A DNA stretch of 64,000 bases from Vibrio tubiashii (GCA_000775715.1 JRWQ01000009.1:1-64000), one strand, 5' to 3'; positions 19,072 through 29,129 are shown, numbered from the stretch's first letter. Numbers and translations: made by a program. Notes: generated by a model not told the origin, from the letters alone.

Positions 19072-19105
19072 AGCCCGGCCAATTGATGATTGGCTGGGCT
19101 CTTTT
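19072..19105 (+). terminator. terminator downstream of the peptide transporter
   Basis: AGCCCGGCCAAT / ATTGGCTGGGCT stem with one mismatch and a 5-base loop, followed by CTTTT. Confidence 0.85.
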
Positions 19106-19252
19106 AGATCTGAACTATCGCGAGATAAATCACAGCTTTTTGTGAAAGATGGAGCTAATTATCAAGAAAACTCACCACATCCCAGCTGTAATCGTTATAT
19201 TCAAATAAGCCCCAATCAACATTTCATCTATTTGTGTAAGGCATCTTTGTTT

Positions 19253-20122
19253 ATGACTCGTTTTTGGCTTTTCACTTTTACTCTCTTACTTTCTACATCC
19301 TCGGTTAGTGAGCCACTTTACTGGCAAGCCCAAAAGGGCGACCTAGACTACCTTATTTTTGGCTCAATCCATGTTGGTGATGAGAACCTATACCCGCTTC
19401 CAGAGACCATAATCAAAACGTTACAACAAAGCGACGGCTTGATTATAGAAACAGATATCAGAAAGACTCATGGAGTAGCCTACCCACCTGTGACACTTTT
19501 AACCAGTGATGTACTTAATGAAAAGCAAACGAGAGAGCTCAAAGGGCTAGCCAACCTGCTCAATCTTGATTCTAAATTGTTAATGGATTTACCACCGTGG
19601 GCAACCGCACTGACTATTACCAATAAACATATCGAATACCTCGGCTATCAATCAGCATTAGGGGTTGATTTACACTTAATATATAAAGCAACTACGCAAG
19701 ATATTCCTGTCCTTAGCTTGGAGACACTGCAATTTCAGATTGATATGCTGACAAAACAGCCTGATTCTGGGAAAGAGTTTTTACTGAGCGCTCTGGAAGA
19801 GTTTGAGCATTCAGAACAAGCTGTCGATTGTATGATCAAAAGTTGGAAAGCGGGTGATCAGGAAAAGATCTTGGAATTCGGTAAGTTAACTGAAATGTCT
19901 CCCGAGCTTGAGCATGCCTTTATCACTCAGCGAAACATTAACTGGGCTAAACAGCTGTCAGCACCAAGCTGGTCAATAAAAAAGAACGGCTCATACGTGA
20001 TGGTAGTAGGCACACTACATCTACTCGGCGAGCAAAGTGTTCTTGAGCTCCTTGAGGCAGATGGATTTAAGGTCAAGCAGCTATCCACTAGTCAAGTTGC
20101 TGGGTGTGAGTTTAAGTATTGA
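19253..20122 (+). CDS. TraB/GumN family protein, exported
   Basis: TraB/GumN family of about 290 residues. From ATG 19253 the protein starts MTRFWLFTFTLLLSTSSVSE, a clean signal peptide, so I reject the 37-codon upstream extension. The family motifs are IFGSIHVGDENLYPLP (near residue 33) and, near the C-terminus, VVGTLHLLGEQSVLELL. These paired G-(S/T)-x-H motifs are predicted to form a metal-dependent hydrolase site, related to Tiki proteases. The native substrate in bacteria is unknown. The mature protein is expected in the periplasm. It has no operon partner. Its stop lies directly against a (GCGGGAT)n array that begins a mosaic repeat element. Confidence 0.87.
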   Translation: MTRFWLFTFTLLLSTSSVSEPLYWQAQKGDLDYLIFGSIHVGDENLYPLPETIIKTLQQSDGLIIETDIRKTHGVAYPPVTLLTSDVLNEKQTRELKGLANLLNLDSKLLMDLPPWATALTITNKHIEYLGYQSALGVDLHLIYKATTQDIPVLSLETLQFQIDMLTKQPDSGKEFLLSALEEFEHSEQAVDCMIKSWKAGDQEKILEFGKLTEMSPELEHAFITQRNINWAKQLSAPSWSIKKNGSYVMVVGTLHLLGEQSVLELLEADGFKVKQLSTSQVAGCEFKY

Positions 20123-20123
20123 G

Positions 20124-20222
<99 letters not shown>

Positions 20223-20230
20223 TAAACGAC

Positions 20231-20256
20231 GAAAGCCTGCTAAAAAGCAGGCTTTC
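20231..20256 (-). terminator. terminator downstream of tRNA-Pro
   Basis: GAAAGCCTGC / GCAGGCTTTC perfect stem around TAAAAA, seven bases past the 3' end of the tRNA gene. On the minus strand it is followed by GTCGTTT, a weak T stretch. Confidence 0.75.
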
Positions 20257-20262
20257 TGAATG

Positions 20263-20339
<77 letters not shown>

Positions 20340-20376
20340 ATAATGATTGTTAGAAACACGTTGTATCAGAGGGTCG

Positions 20377-20435
20377 CCCTCTGGTCCCGCTATTCCTAAC
20401 CTCGGGATGCGCTACCAAGCTGCGCTATTCACCGA
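20377..20435 (-). pseudogene. partial, broken tRNA-Pro copy
   Basis: Bases 20406-20435 are a perfect 30-base copy of the 5' end of the intact tRNA-Pro gene (20311-20340). Bases 20377-20388 repeat a 12-base piece of its anticodon stem (20293-20304). Between them 17 unrelated bases replace the anticodon region. Beyond them the T arm and acceptor 3' strand are missing, replaced by a CAGAGGG/CCCTCTG hairpin. It cannot fold into a tRNA. It lies on the promoter side of the intact gene. Confidence 0.8.
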
Positions 20436-20472
20436 GAAGTTGTTCAAGCTTATTGCCTGTCAACGAAGGCGT

Positions 20473-20500
20473 ATATTACGGATTCTTAATCCGAACGCAA
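20473..20500 (-). promoter_or_regulatory. candidate sigma-70 promoter of the tRNA-Pro unit
   Basis: On the minus strand TTGCGT, 16 bases, TAATAT, then a C/G-containing start region. It reads through the broken tRNA copy into the intact tRNA-Pro. Confidence 0.6.
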
Positions 20501-20610
20501 GCCATTTTGGCTAACTTTTTGAAAAATTAAGTTCGTTTGCCTAAAACATCAACGCCGGGCGACAAAGTGTGAGCAAAAACACATCAACAGACACAAAGTC
20601 GCAACCAAAT

Positions 20611-20644
20611 AACAACATTTGATCCAGATCAGTGTTGTTTTTTT
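20611..20644 (+). promoter_or_regulatory. hairpin with FNR-like core upstream of the DUF3149 gene
   Basis: AACAACA ... TGTTGTT arms enclose TTGATCCAGATCAG (20619-20632), which matches the FNR consensus TTGAT-N4-ATCAA except for the last base. Six or more Ts follow. It can be read either as an FNR/CRP-type operator or as a terminator of an upstream transcript. The sequence alone does not separate the two. The preceding 20436-20610 holds only the tRNA promoter and no frame of quality. Confidence 0.45.
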
Positions 20645-20698
20645 AACCACGAATTACCTTAAACCTTGTCTTCACACTTTGTTCCACACGGAGGAAAC

Positions 20699-20839
20699 AT
20701 GGACTTTTGGCTCGATCTCCTATTTGGTAATGCAGTAGGTCTATCTTCAATGATTGTTATCTTTGGAGCCCTAGGTTTAATGCTCTTCTATGGTGGTTTT
20801 ATCATCTACAAAGTGATGAACGACAAATCTCCTCACTAG
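20699..20839 (+). CDS. DUF3149 small membrane protein
   Basis: A 46-residue protein beginning MDFWLDLLFGNAVGLSSM. It has one long hydrophobic segment (about residues 14-38, MIVIFGALGLMLFYGGFIIY) cut here to show only its core, and a polar end, KVMNDKSPH. This matches DUF3149, a family of tiny single-pass inner-membrane proteins of unknown function in marine gamma-proteobacteria. The start is clear from GGAGGAAAC directly before ATG. A terminator follows at once, so it is monocistronic. The FNR-like hairpin upstream may place it under anaerobic or metabolic control (inference). Confidence 0.85.
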   Translation: MDFWLDLLFGNAVGLSSMIVIFGALGLMLFYGGFIIYKVMNDKSPH

Positions 20840-20879
20840 AATCGCTTAGCACTATTCGTTGAATAGGCGTTCGCTATGC

Positions 20880-20916
20880 ACCGAAGTAGATGACTTGTCT
20901 GCTTCGGTTTTTTATA
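20880..20916 (+). terminator. terminator downstream of the DUF3149 gene
   Basis: ACCGAAGTAGA pairs with TCTGCTTCGGT (one mismatch) around TGACTTG, followed by TTTTT. Confidence 0.85.
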
Positions 20917-20997
20917 TGTTCAGAAACAAAATCTTGATCATCTTCCTTGCTTCAAAGGTATAATACCTTTATTGATTTCCTACTCTGAGATGTAGCT

Positions 20998-21579
20998 ATG
21001 TCTCACGATGACGATTTCGGCCTATTCCAAGAGATGATGGGCGATGTTAAGCCGATCAAACAAGATACGACCGAACACAAAAAACAACATACGATCACCG
21101 ATGCTCAGCTAGCCAAGCGCGAAGCCGCTATTTGGTTGACTGAAGACGATCCGGAATATCTCTCCATCGACCACGCAGAGATGTTAAAGCCCGACGACAT
21201 CATTGAGTTCAAACGCGATGGTGTTCAAACTGGCGTATACAAAAAGCTGCGTCTGGCTAAATACCCTATACAAGCCAAGTTAGATTTACACAAACGGACG
21301 CTAGAGCAAGCTCGTGATGAAGTGGTTAAGTTCCTTAGGCAATGTATGCGGATGGACATTCGTACTGTAGTTATTGTACATGGCAAAGGCGAACGCTCTA
21401 ACCCACCAGCGCTAATGAAAAGCTTCGTCGCTCAATGGCTGATGCAAATTAAAGAAGTTCAATGTGCTCATAGTGCACAGCGCTTCCATGGCGGTACTGG
21501 AGCCGTCTATGTACTGCTTAGAAAAAGCGATGAGAAAAAACTCGAAACCCGCGAACGTCATCAAAAGCGTTTGGGCTAG
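20998..21579 (+). CDS. smrA: Smr-domain DNA endonuclease SmrA
   Basis: Small MutS-related protein of 193 residues. After an acidic N-terminal region (SHDDDFGLFQEMMGDVKPI) comes the Smr domain (about 95-180), with the family's DLHKRTLEQARDEV start, the catalytic-type VVIVHGKGE and the HGGTGAVYVLLRK end. E. coli SmrA (YdaL) has DNA nicking activity in vitro; its cellular role is unclear. No MutS2 ATPase part is attached. The start ATG 20998 follows GAGATGTAGCT, a moderate ribosome site. It is upstream of rluF, separated by a hairpin. Confidence 0.92.
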   Translation: MSHDDDFGLFQEMMGDVKPIKQDTTEHKKQHTITDAQLAKREAAIWLTEDDPEYLSIDHAEMLKPDDIIEFKRDGVQTGVYKKLRLAKYPIQAKLDLHKRTLEQARDEVVKFLRQCMRMDIRTVVIVHGKGERSNPPALMKSFVAQWLMQIKEVQCAHSAQRFHGGTGAVYVLLRKSDEKKLETRERHQKRLG

Positions 21580-21605
21580 CTCATACATCAATGCTAAAAT
21601 AAATA

Positions 21606-21630
21606 CAGTAGCCTAAGTGGCTGCTTTTTT
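21606..21630 (+). terminator. terminator downstream of smrA
   Basis: AGTAGCC / GGCTGCT stem (one G-U) with a short loop and TTTTT. Confidence 0.75.
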
Positions 21631-21663
21631 AACGCCGTTGAGAAACGTAACTAAGGTAAAAAC

Positions 21664-22695
21664 ATGTCTCAAGAATCTGCAAAACGCTTAAATAAATTCA
21701 TCAGTGAAACGGGTTTCTGCTCACGTCGTGAAGCGGACCGACTGATTGAACAAGGTCGAGTTACCATCAATGGACAAGTTCCCGAAATGGGCACCAAGGT
21801 TGTATCTGGTGATGATGTTTGTGTTGACGGCAAGCCAATTAATGCAGCAACCGACAAACCTATTTATATCGCGCTAAACAAACCGACAGGTATCACCTGT
21901 ACCACTGAGCGAGACGTAGCGGGTAACATTGTTGACTTTATTGGTCACAAGAAACGCATCTTCCCTATCGGTCGTTTAGACAAACCTTCTGATGGTCTGA
22001 TCTTCCTCACCAATGACGGCGATATCGTCAACAAGATTCTTCGCGCGGGCAACAGCCACGAAAAAGAGTATGTGGTGCGAGTCGATAAACCAATCAGCGA
22101 TGACTTCATCAAAAAAATGTCATCGGGTGTCAACATCCTAGATACTGTCACGCTGCCGTGTAAAGTCACCAAAGAGACCAAGTACTCGTTCCGAATTGTA
22201 TTAACGCAAGGTTTAAACCGCCAAATTCGCCGTATGTGTGAAGCATTAGGCTATGAAGTGTTTAAGCTGCGCCGTGTACGCATTATGAACATCTCACTCG
22301 ACGGGATTCCAAACGGTCAATGGCGTTACCTAACGGATGCCGAAGTGGCAGAGATCTTAGCTATGTGTGAAGACTCAAGCGGTACAGAGGAAGCATCTAA
22401 GGTTGATGGCAAGGGTAAACGCATCCGCAAAGCAACCGACGCTAAGCTATTTGATAGCCGTGAAGAGAACCAAGAGTCTAAAGCTCGCCGTAATCAAAAA
22501 ACACGCACCTTCAAAGGCCGTAATGCTGATGAGTTCCGCCACGCACCAAATTCAAAGAAGGGTCGCAACAGTGACAAGCACAGCGAACCAAAAGCAAAGC
22601 CAAATAAAAGCAAAACTTTCTACAAACCAGCCAGCGATAAATCAGAGCGCCCAGCTAAACCACGCTCTGGTGGTACGTTGAGTTTGAAGAAATAA
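21664..22695 (+). CDS. rluF: 23S rRNA pseudouridine(2604) synthase RluF
   Basis: Modifies U2604 of 23S rRNA. An S4 RNA-binding domain occupies residues about 6-55 ([20 protein letters not shown]). The RsuA-type pseudouridine synthase core follows, with the catalytic aspartate in [20 protein letters not shown] (near 100-119) and the [17 protein letters not shown] motif (near 180). After about residue 240 there is a 100-residue tail rich in Lys, Arg, Ser and Asn, with low complexity and probably disordered, longer than in the E. coli enzyme (about 290 residues). Start ATG 21664 after TAAGGTAAAA. Convergent to upp with a shared terminator. Confidence 0.93.
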   Translation: MSQESAKRLNKFISETGFCSRREADRLIEQGRVTINGQVPEMGTKVVSGDDVCVDGKPINAATDKPIYIALNKPTGITCTTERDVAGNIVDFIGHKKRIFPIGRLDKPSDGLIFLTNDGDIVNKILRAGNSHEKEYVVRVDKPISDDFIKKMSSGVNILDTVTLPCKVTKETKYSFRIVLTQGLNRQIRRMCEALGYEVFKLRRVRIMNISLDGIPNGQWRYLTDAEVAEILAMCEDSSGTEEASKVDGKGKRIRKATDAKLFDSREENQESKARRNQKTRTFKGRNADEFRHAPNSKKGRNSDKHSEPKAKPNKSKTFYKPASDKSERPAKPRSGGTLSLKK

Positions 22696-22698
22696 CAA

Positions 22699-22725
22699 AA
22701 AAGAGGAGCCAACTGGCTCCTCTTT
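22699..22725. terminator. bidirectional terminator between rluF and upp
   Basis: AAAGAGGAGCC / GGCTCCTCTTT perfect 11-bp stem around AACT, with A/T runs on both sides. Confidence 0.9.
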
Positions 22726-22747
22726 AAATTTCCATTGCATCTTCGAC

Positions 22748-23374
22748 TTATTGAGTACCGAAGATCTTGTCACCTGCGTCGCCAAGACCAGGGACAATGT
22801 AGCCCTTGTCGTTTAGCTTCTCATCGATTGCCGCTGTGTATAGTTCTACGTCTGGGTGCGCTTTTTCCAGAGCTTCAATACCTTCAGGAGCAGCAACAAG
22901 AACCAGTACTTTAAACTGCGTACAGCCCTGCTCTTTCAATAGGTCGATGGTTGAAATCATTGAACCGCCTGTCGCAAGCATTGGGTCTACAACGAGCGCA
23001 ATACGCTCATCAATGTTAGATGCCAATTTGTTGAAGTACGGTACTGGTTCAAGTGTCTCTTCGTCACGGTAGATACCAACAACACTGATACGAGCGCTAG
23101 GAATATGTTCAAGTACACCGTCCATCATACCTAGCCCTGCACGCAGGATAGGCACAACTGTCACTTTCTTACCTTTAATCTGGTCGATTTCAACGGGGCC
23201 ATTCCAACCTTCAATGGTCACTCTTTCTGTTTCAAAGTCTGCAGTCGCTTCGTAAGTAAGTAGGCTACCAACTTCTGTGGCTAGCTCACGAAAGCGCTTA
23301 GTGCTGATGTCACCTTCTCTCATTAGACCTAATTTGTGCTTAACAAGAGGGTGTTTTACTTCAACAACTTTCAT
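22748..23374 (-). CDS. upp: uracil phosphoribosyltransferase
   Basis: Salvages uracil to UMP using PRPP. It has 208 residues from the [16 protein letters not shown] start. GGAG lies six bases before this ATG, so the ATG two codons earlier is not used. The PRPP loop [13 protein letters not shown] (near residue 130) is the strongest signature. The uracil-binding C-terminus reads [17 protein letters not shown]. Cytoplasmic enzyme. Divergent from purM; a PurR box lies between the two starts, so upp may share purine-dependent control (inference). No uraA permease gene is adjacent on this side. Confidence 0.98.
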   Translation of the reverse strand: MKVVEVKHPLVKHKLGLMREGDISTKRFRELATEVGSLLTYEATADFETERVTIEGWNGPVEIDQIKGKKVTVVPILRAGLGMMDGVLEHIPSARISVVGIYRDEETLEPVPYFNKLASNIDERIALVVDPMLATGGSMISTIDLLKEQGCTQFKVLVLVAAPEGIEALEKAHPDVELYTAAIDEKLNDKGYIVPGLGDAGDKIFGTQ

Positions 23375-23470
23375 TTCCATCTCCGGCTTATGTGGTGATT
23401 TTTAAACAAACCTTCAGATTATAAACGATTTCGTTGTCAATTTCTTGCTCTAAGACAAAAGAAAAAACTT

Positions 23471-23486
23471 ACGCAAACGTTTGCTA
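23471..23486. promoter_or_regulatory. PurR operator upstream of purM
   Basis: ACGCAAACGTTTGCTA fits the PurR consensus ACGCAAACGTTTNCNT at almost every position. It lies about 65 bases before the purM start and 97 bases from the upp start. Confidence 0.88.
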
Positions 23487-23551
23487 TCTGGGTTTATCCG
23501 CTGTTAGAATAGCGCCGTTTTCATACCCAACTTAAACCAGAGGACTTCCCT

Positions 23552-24592
23552 GTGAGTGCTGATAACACTTCTCTTAGTTACAAAGACGCTGGCGTTGACA
23601 TCGATGCAGGCAACGCACTTGTTGACCGTATTAAAGGTGCTGTAAAGCGCACTCGTCGCCCAGAGGTGATGGGTGGTATTGGTGGTTTTGGCGCACTTTG
23701 CGAACTACCAACTAAATACAAACAGCCAGTTCTTGTTTCCGGTACGGATGGCGTGGGTACCAAACTCCGTCTAGCTCTGGATATGAAAAAGCACGACACT
23801 ATTGGTATTGATCTTGTTGCAATGTGTGTTAATGACCTTATCGTGCAAGGCGCAGAGCCACTATTTTTCCTAGATTACTACGCAACAGGTAAGCTAGATG
23901 TTGATACTGCAGCTGACGTTGTTTCTGGTATCGCAGACGGCTGTGTACAAGCTGGTTGTGCACTAATCGGTGGTGAAACTGCTGAAATGCCAGGCATGTA
24001 CGAAGGCGAAGATTACGACGTTGCAGGATTCTGTGTCGGCGTAGTTGAAAAAGAAGACGTTATCGATGGTACTAAAGTCGCCGCTGGTGACGCACTTATC
24101 GCTGTAGGCTCGAGCGGTCCACACTCAAACGGTTACTCTCTGATCCGTAAGATTCTGGAAGTATCTGGCGCAGACAAAAATGAAGAGCTAGCGGGCCGTA
24201 CTATCGGTGAGCACCTTCTAGAACCAACCAAGATTTACATCAAATCAGCGCTTAAGATGATTGAGAAACATGACATCCATGCAATCTCTCATATCACTGG
24301 CGGTGGTTTCTGGGAAAACATTCCACGCGTACTACCTGAAGGCACCAAAGCGGTTGTTGACGGTAACAGCTGGGAATGGCCAGTCATCTTCAAATGGCTC
24401 CAAGAGAAAGGCAACGTTGCAACACACGAAATGTACCGCACATTCAACTGTGGTGTTGGCCTTGTCGTTGCTCTACCAAAAGACCAAGCAGACGCAGCCG
24501 TTAAGCTTCTTAACGAAGAAGGCGAAAACGCATGGGTTATTGGTGAAATCGCCAATGCCGAAGCTGGTGAAGAACAAGTAGAGATCAAATAA
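23552..24592 (+). CDS. purM: phosphoribosylformylglycinamidine cyclo-ligase (AIR synthetase)
   Basis: Fifth step of purine synthesis: closes FGAM to aminoimidazole ribonucleotide with ATP. It has 346 residues. The start is a GTG codon at 23552, after AGAGGACTTCCCT; the conserved N-terminus [14 protein letters not shown] confirms it. Hallmarks are [17 protein letters not shown] (near 61), [11 protein letters not shown] (near 142) and [16 protein letters not shown] (near 248). A PurR operator is just upstream. The stop is two bases before the purN start, so purM and purN form one operon. Confidence 0.98.
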   Translation: MSADNTSLSYKDAGVDIDAGNALVDRIKGAVKRTRRPEVMGGIGGFGALCELPTKYKQPVLVSGTDGVGTKLRLALDMKKHDTIGIDLVAMCVNDLIVQGAEPLFFLDYYATGKLDVDTAADVVSGIADGCVQAGCALIGGETAEMPGMYEGEDYDVAGFCVGVVEKEDVIDGTKVAAGDALIAVGSSGPHSNGYSLIRKILEVSGADKNEELAGRTIGEHLLEPTKIYIKSALKMIEKHDIHAISHITGGGFWENIPRVLPEGTKAVVDGNSWEWPVIFKWLQEKGNVATHEMYRTFNCGVGLVVALPKDQADAAVKLLNEEGENAWVIGEIANAEAGEEQVEIK

Positions 24593-24594
24593 GC

Positions 24595-25236
24595 ATGAAG
24601 AGTATTGTTGTTCTAGTGTCTGGAAACGGCTCAAACTTACAGGCGATTATTGATGCTTGTAAGACCCAAATTAAGGGTGGACGAGTCACTGCAGTATTTT
24701 CTAACAAAGCCAATGTATATGCGTTAGAACGTGCAGAACAAGCAGGATCAGCGGCACATTTCCTTGACCCTAAAGCATTCGATACTCGTGACGCTTTCGA
24801 TGCTGAGCTAATGAAGCAGATCGATGAGTACAAGCCAGACGTAGTGGTATTGGCGGGTTATATGCGAATTCTAAGTGGCGAGTTTGTTCGCCACTACATG
24901 GGTCGTATGATCAACATTCACCCTTCTCTACTTCCTAAGTATCCAGGGCTTAATACTTATCAACGCGCTATCCATGCTGGCGACGAAGAGCACGGAACCA
25001 GTGTCCACTTTGTTACTGAGCAGCTTGATGGTGGCCCGGTGATTCTTCAAGCAAAAGTACCTATTTTTGATGAAGATAACGTCGAAACTCTGACTGAGCG
25101 CGTTCAAACTCAAGAGCACAAAATCTACCCTATGGTGGTGAAGTGGTTAGTTGAAGAGCGCTTGGTAATGAAGGATGGAAAAGAAGCCTACCTTGATGAT
25201 AAGTTACTTGGCATTCACGGCTACGCTGAAGAGTAA
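24595..25236 (+). CDS. purN: phosphoribosylglycinamide formyltransferase
   Basis: Third step of purine synthesis: transfers formyl from 10-formyl-THF to GAR. It has 213 residues. The phosphate loop VSGNGSNLQAIIDACK is at 8-23. The catalytic Asn-His pair is in MINIHPSLLPKYPG (near 104-117), and the catalytic aspartate in EQLDGGPVILQA (near 144). Starts two bases after the purM stop, within the same operon and PurR control. A strong terminator closes the operon. Confidence 0.98.
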   Translation: MKSIVVLVSGNGSNLQAIIDACKTQIKGGRVTAVFSNKANVYALERAEQAGSAAHFLDPKAFDTRDAFDAELMKQIDEYKPDVVVLAGYMRILSGEFVRHYMGRMINIHPSLLPKYPGLNTYQRAIHAGDEEHGTSVHFVTEQLDGGPVILQAKVPIFDEDNVETLTERVQTQEHKIYPMVVKWLVEERLVMKDGKEAYLDDKLLGIHGYAEE

Positions 25237-25254
25237 CCCACTCTGACCAATGAT

Positions 25255-25282
25255 AAAGACGAGCTTCATGCTCGTCTTTTTT
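25255..25282 (+). terminator. terminator of the purMN operon
   Basis: AAAGACGAGC / GCTCGTCTTT perfect stem with a TTCAT loop, followed by TTT. Confidence 0.92.
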
Positions 25283-25429
25283 GTTTTAAACCACTACATT
25301 TACCTTCAACCAGAGGTTAGGAATTAACCACGTCAATCATCGTTTTGAGCTAGAACAAGCTTAGCTTTTGAGTTTCACTAGTCGAATGTGTATATTTGAG
25401 AGCAGTTATCATTTATCGGAGAACAAGCC

Positions 25430-25636
25430 ATGCAAGTATACGGCTGTTGTGATTTAGTGCGCGAACTTTACGCACAGATCGGAAGTGGCGACCAAGCCTA
25501 TGTACCACAAGCAATTTCATGTGCAGTAAGAGCGCTAAATGAGATTGCTGCTGACGAATCACTACCAAAAGAAGCAAGAGACAAAGCGGCATTCGCTGCG
25601 GCTAACCTACTGATCTCGGACTTCGAGGACAAGTAA
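25430..25636 (+). CDS. yaeP: YaeP family protein (UPF0253)
   Basis: A 68-residue protein matching the UPF0253/YaeP family of enterobacteria and vibrios, for which no function is known. The [24 protein letters not shown] portion (shown in two parts: [10 protein letters not shown], then [14 protein letters not shown]) and [17 protein letters not shown] are typical; the rest looks helical. Start ATG 25430 follows ATCGGAGAAC. Its stop codon overlaps the start codon of the next gene (TAATG). The two small proteins are therefore translationally coupled and probably function in the same process. Confidence 0.9.
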   Translation: MQVYGCCDLVRELYAQIGSGDQAYVPQAISCAVRALNEIAADESLPKEARDKAAFAAANLLISDFEDK

Positions 25637-25827
25637 TGAACTTAGCCAATTTTGAAACCATGGACCCAGTAATGTTGATGAGCATCGTCAACATGAAGCT
25701 GCGCGATGATTTCGGCGGCGATCTCGATAAGCTTGTGGTTTTCTTTGATATTGATAAAGCTGCCCTTGAAGCTCGACTGGCGACAGCAGGTTTTGAGTTC
25801 CTTGCTGAAGCAGGTCAATTTAGATAA
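25636..25827 (+). CDS. DUF4250 small protein
   Basis: A 63-residue protein of the DUF4250 type, function unknown. Visible features are DPVMLMSIVNMKLRDDFGGD, then a predicted helix-turn region with LDKLVVFFDIDKAALEARLATAG cut to its end. It begins on the last base of the yaeP stop codon. E. coli has a similar pair, yaeP and yaeQ-region rof, but I cannot equate this gene with rof. It is followed by a bidirectional terminator shared with the LysR gene. Confidence 0.82.
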   Translation: MNLANFETMDPVMLMSIVNMKLRDDFGGDLDKLVVFFDIDKAALEARLATAGFEFLAEAGQFR

Positions 25828-25837
25828 TCACTTAAAC

Positions 25838-25864
25838 GCCCTACTCTTTTCGTAGGGCTTTTTA
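25838..25864. terminator. bidirectional terminator between the DUF4250 and LysR genes
   Basis: GCCCTAC / GTAGGGC stem with a TCTTTTC loop, followed by TTTTT on the plus strand. It overlaps the LysR stop codon. Confidence 0.8.
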
Positions 25865-26746
25865 TGCCAATCGCTCACTCAAAAACGTAATCAGTTGACT
25901 AACTTTGACCGAAAGATGACGGTTATTCGGGTACACCGCCCATATGCCTTGCTGGCTTTCACGGTAAGGAACTAATACCTCGATCAACTTGCCTTGCTCA
26001 ATCGCCTCGTCGACATAAAAGTCAGGCAACTGAACTAAGCCAATACCATTAATCGCAGCATCCAGCAGTGCAATGCCGCTGTTACAACGCAAGTTCCCCG
26101 TCACCCTTACACTCTTATCAATTGCTTTATTACCACTTTGAGACTGTTGAAAACGCCAATACTGCGACTGACCAATAAGACAGTTATGCTGTTCCAGTTC
26201 TGACAAGCTATGAGGCTCGCCATATTTTTCAACATAGCCCGGAGCCGCGCATACCTTAACCTGCCTCGAGGCCAAACGCTTGGCCATCATGCTGGAATCT
26301 TCCAAATGACCAAGTCGGATAGCAAGGTCAAAATCTTGCTCGATTAAATCAAGATTCTGATTTGACAGAACAAAGTCTAACTCAATTTTTGGATACTGAG
26401 CCAAAAACTCGTTAAGCAGGGGCGCAATAATGTGCTCACCATAGGTAATAGAGGTGGTGATCTTAAGCTTACCCTGTGGGATGTTATTGAGTTGAGATAA
26501 AGCCCTCTCTGCTTCTCGCAATCCTTCGACTAAGCCACGGCAGTGCGCATAATAAGTATGCCCCGCTTCCGTCACCGAGACTTTTCGTGTGGTTCTATGC
26601 AACAACTTAGCGCCAAGACGAGCTTCAAGTGCACTAATTTTGCGGCTTACTTGAGCCACAGAGGTATTAAGCACCTTTGCTGCCGCCGTAAAGCCTTGCG
26701 ACTCCACCACAGCAACGAACTCTGTCACGCCTTCCCAATCCGACAT
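25862..26746 (-). CDS. LysR-family transcriptional regulator, divergent from the formaldehyde genes
   Basis: LysR-type regulator of 294 residues. The N-terminal winged helix spans about 3-62 (GFTAAAKVLNTSVAQVSRKI, LLHRTTRKVSVTEAG), followed by the linker helix and a LysR substrate-binding domain. The frame is open up to 26800, but MSDWEGVTEFVAV at 26746 is the conserved start and has GGTGAG upstream. It is transcribed away from the class III alcohol dehydrogenase gene, with 166 bases between. The usual LysR arrangement suggests it activates that gene in response to formaldehyde or a glutathione adduct (inference). The effector cannot be read from sequence. Confidence 0.9.
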   Translation of the reverse strand: MSDWEGVTEFVAVVESQGFTAAAKVLNTSVAQVSRKISALEARLGAKLLHRTTRKVSVTEAGHTYYAHCRGLVEGLREAERALSQLNNIPQGKLKITTSITYGEHIIAPLLNEFLAQYPKIELDFVLSNQNLDLIEQDFDLAIRLGHLEDSSMMAKRLASRQVKVCAAPGYVEKYGEPHSLSELEQHNCLIGQSQYWRFQQSQSGNKAIDKSVRVTGNLRCNSGIALLDAAINGIGLVQLPDFYVDEAIEQGKLIEVLVPYRESQQGIWAVYPNNRHLSVKVSQLITFLSERLA

Positions 26747-26909
26747 CAATCTCACCTTTACATCCAGCATTATTACAAATACGTAATTATCTTTTGCCAT
26801 TTTGCCGGATTATCATTAAATGTGAAATTCCTATAATGCATTCCAACAAAACGATGCTACTCAACTATTCTTAGAGCATCACCATACTCAAACATCAATG
26901 AAGGAATGA

Positions 26910-28061
<1,152 letters not shown>

Positions 28062-28080
28062 CCTGACTACTACTAATAGC

Positions 28081-28107
28081 AAAGGCTTACCATGTGGTAG
28101 GCCTTTT
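28081..28107 (+). terminator. terminator or attenuator between frmA and fghA
   Basis: AAAGGCTTAC / GTAGGCCTTT stem (one mismatch) around CATGTG, then TT. Because fghA is on the same strand 135 bases on, it may only partly stop transcription. Confidence 0.65.
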
Positions 28108-28241
28108 CTCTGATAAACTGATTAAGCAATTGTTTTTCAATCACGCTGCAAGTACATCCATGTAAGCTCTCTATCGGCATCCATGCCTATAGAAGGCATT
28201 GAAAAACAAACGCTTCATCAATATGAACTGGGGTCTTTATA

Positions 28242-29084
28242 GTGACAATTAACAATATCAGCCAAGCTAAAGTTGCTGGCGGTTGGCATAAGCAATACTC
28301 CCACCCTTCTTCAACGACTAATTGTGATATGCGCTTTGCGATCTTCTTGCCGCCGCAAGCGACTGCGGACAATCCAGTGCCCGCACTTTATTGGCTTTCG
28401 GGCTTAACCTGTACCGATGAAAACTTTATGCAAAAAGCTGGGGCATTTAAAAAGGCGGCCGAACTTGGTATTGCGATTATTGCACCTGATACTAGCCCAC
28501 GCGGTGAAGACGTGCCTGACGATGAAAACGCAGCCTACGATTTTGGCTTAGGGGCTGGATTTTATGTCGATGCGACTCAAGCGCCATGGAACAAGCACTA
28601 CCAAATGTACAGCTATATCACTCAGGAGCTACCGAAGTTAATTGAACAGCACTTCCCTGTATCCAGCGTTAAATCGATCTCTGGACATAGCATGGGGGGG
28701 CATGGCGCTCTAACCATAGGTTTAAAGAATCAAGACAACTATCGCTCGATATCAGCATTTAGTCCTATCTCTTCGCCAATCCATTGTCCTTGGGGTCAAA
28801 AAGCGCTGAGCAACTATATTGGTGACAATCAGCAAGAGTGGCTGCCATACGATTCAGCAGAGCTACTTAAACAGGGCTCAAAACTTGCCATCTTGGTCGA
28901 TCAGGGCGATGCGGATAATTTCCTTGAAGAGCAATTAAAGCCAGAGTATTTGGCAAAAGCTGCACAGCAGTCAGGTGCAAATCTAGAGCTGCGAATTCAG
29001 CCTGGCTACGATCATAGCTACTTCTTTATCTCTAGCTTTATTGATCAACACCTAGAGTTTCATGCTCAGTATCTAAATGGCTAA
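28242..29084 (+). CDS. fghA: S-formylglutathione hydrolase
   Basis: Hydrolyses S-formylglutathione to formate and glutathione, the second step after the class III dehydrogenase. It is an esterase-D type alpha/beta-hydrolase with 280 residues. The nucleophile is in ISGHSMGGHGALT (near 147-152), the acid in VDQGDADNFLEE (near 226) and the histidine in QPGYDHSYFF (near 258). The YWLSGLTCTDENF segment (near 50) is characteristic. The start is GTG 28242; the following residues TINNISQAKV support it, although the ribosome site is weak. The 180-base gap to frmA contains a weak hairpin, so the gene may also have its own promoter. Confidence 0.96.
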   Translation: MTINNISQAKVAGGWHKQYSHPSSTTNCDMRFAIFLPPQATADNPVPALYWLSGLTCTDENFMQKAGAFKKAAELGIAIIAPDTSPRGEDVPDDENAAYDFGLGAGFYVDATQAPWNKHYQMYSYITQELPKLIEQHFPVSSVKSISGHSMGGHGALTIGLKNQDNYRSISAFSPISSPIHCPWGQKALSNYIGDNQQEWLPYDSAELLKQGSKLAILVDQGDADNFLEEQLKPEYLAKAAQQSGANLELRIQPGYDHSYFFISSFIDQHLEFHAQYLNG

Positions 29085-29094
29085 TCCAGAAATA

Positions 29095-29129
29095 AAAAAT
29101 CCCCGCTAACGGCGTCAGCAGGGATTTTT
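29095..29129 (+). terminator. terminator downstream of fghA
   Basis: AAAAATCCC(C)GCT ... AGC(A)GGGATTTTT imperfect stem, 11 bases after the fghA stop. A second hairpin, GCCTC...GAGGC (29162-29180), followed by ATTTTGT, backs it up or serves the convergent gene. Confidence 0.75.

Noticed and set aside
20364..20435. A second functional tRNA-Pro gene
   Set aside because: The copy lacks an anticodon loop, T arm and 3' acceptor strand, so it cannot fold as a tRNA; recorded as a pseudogene.
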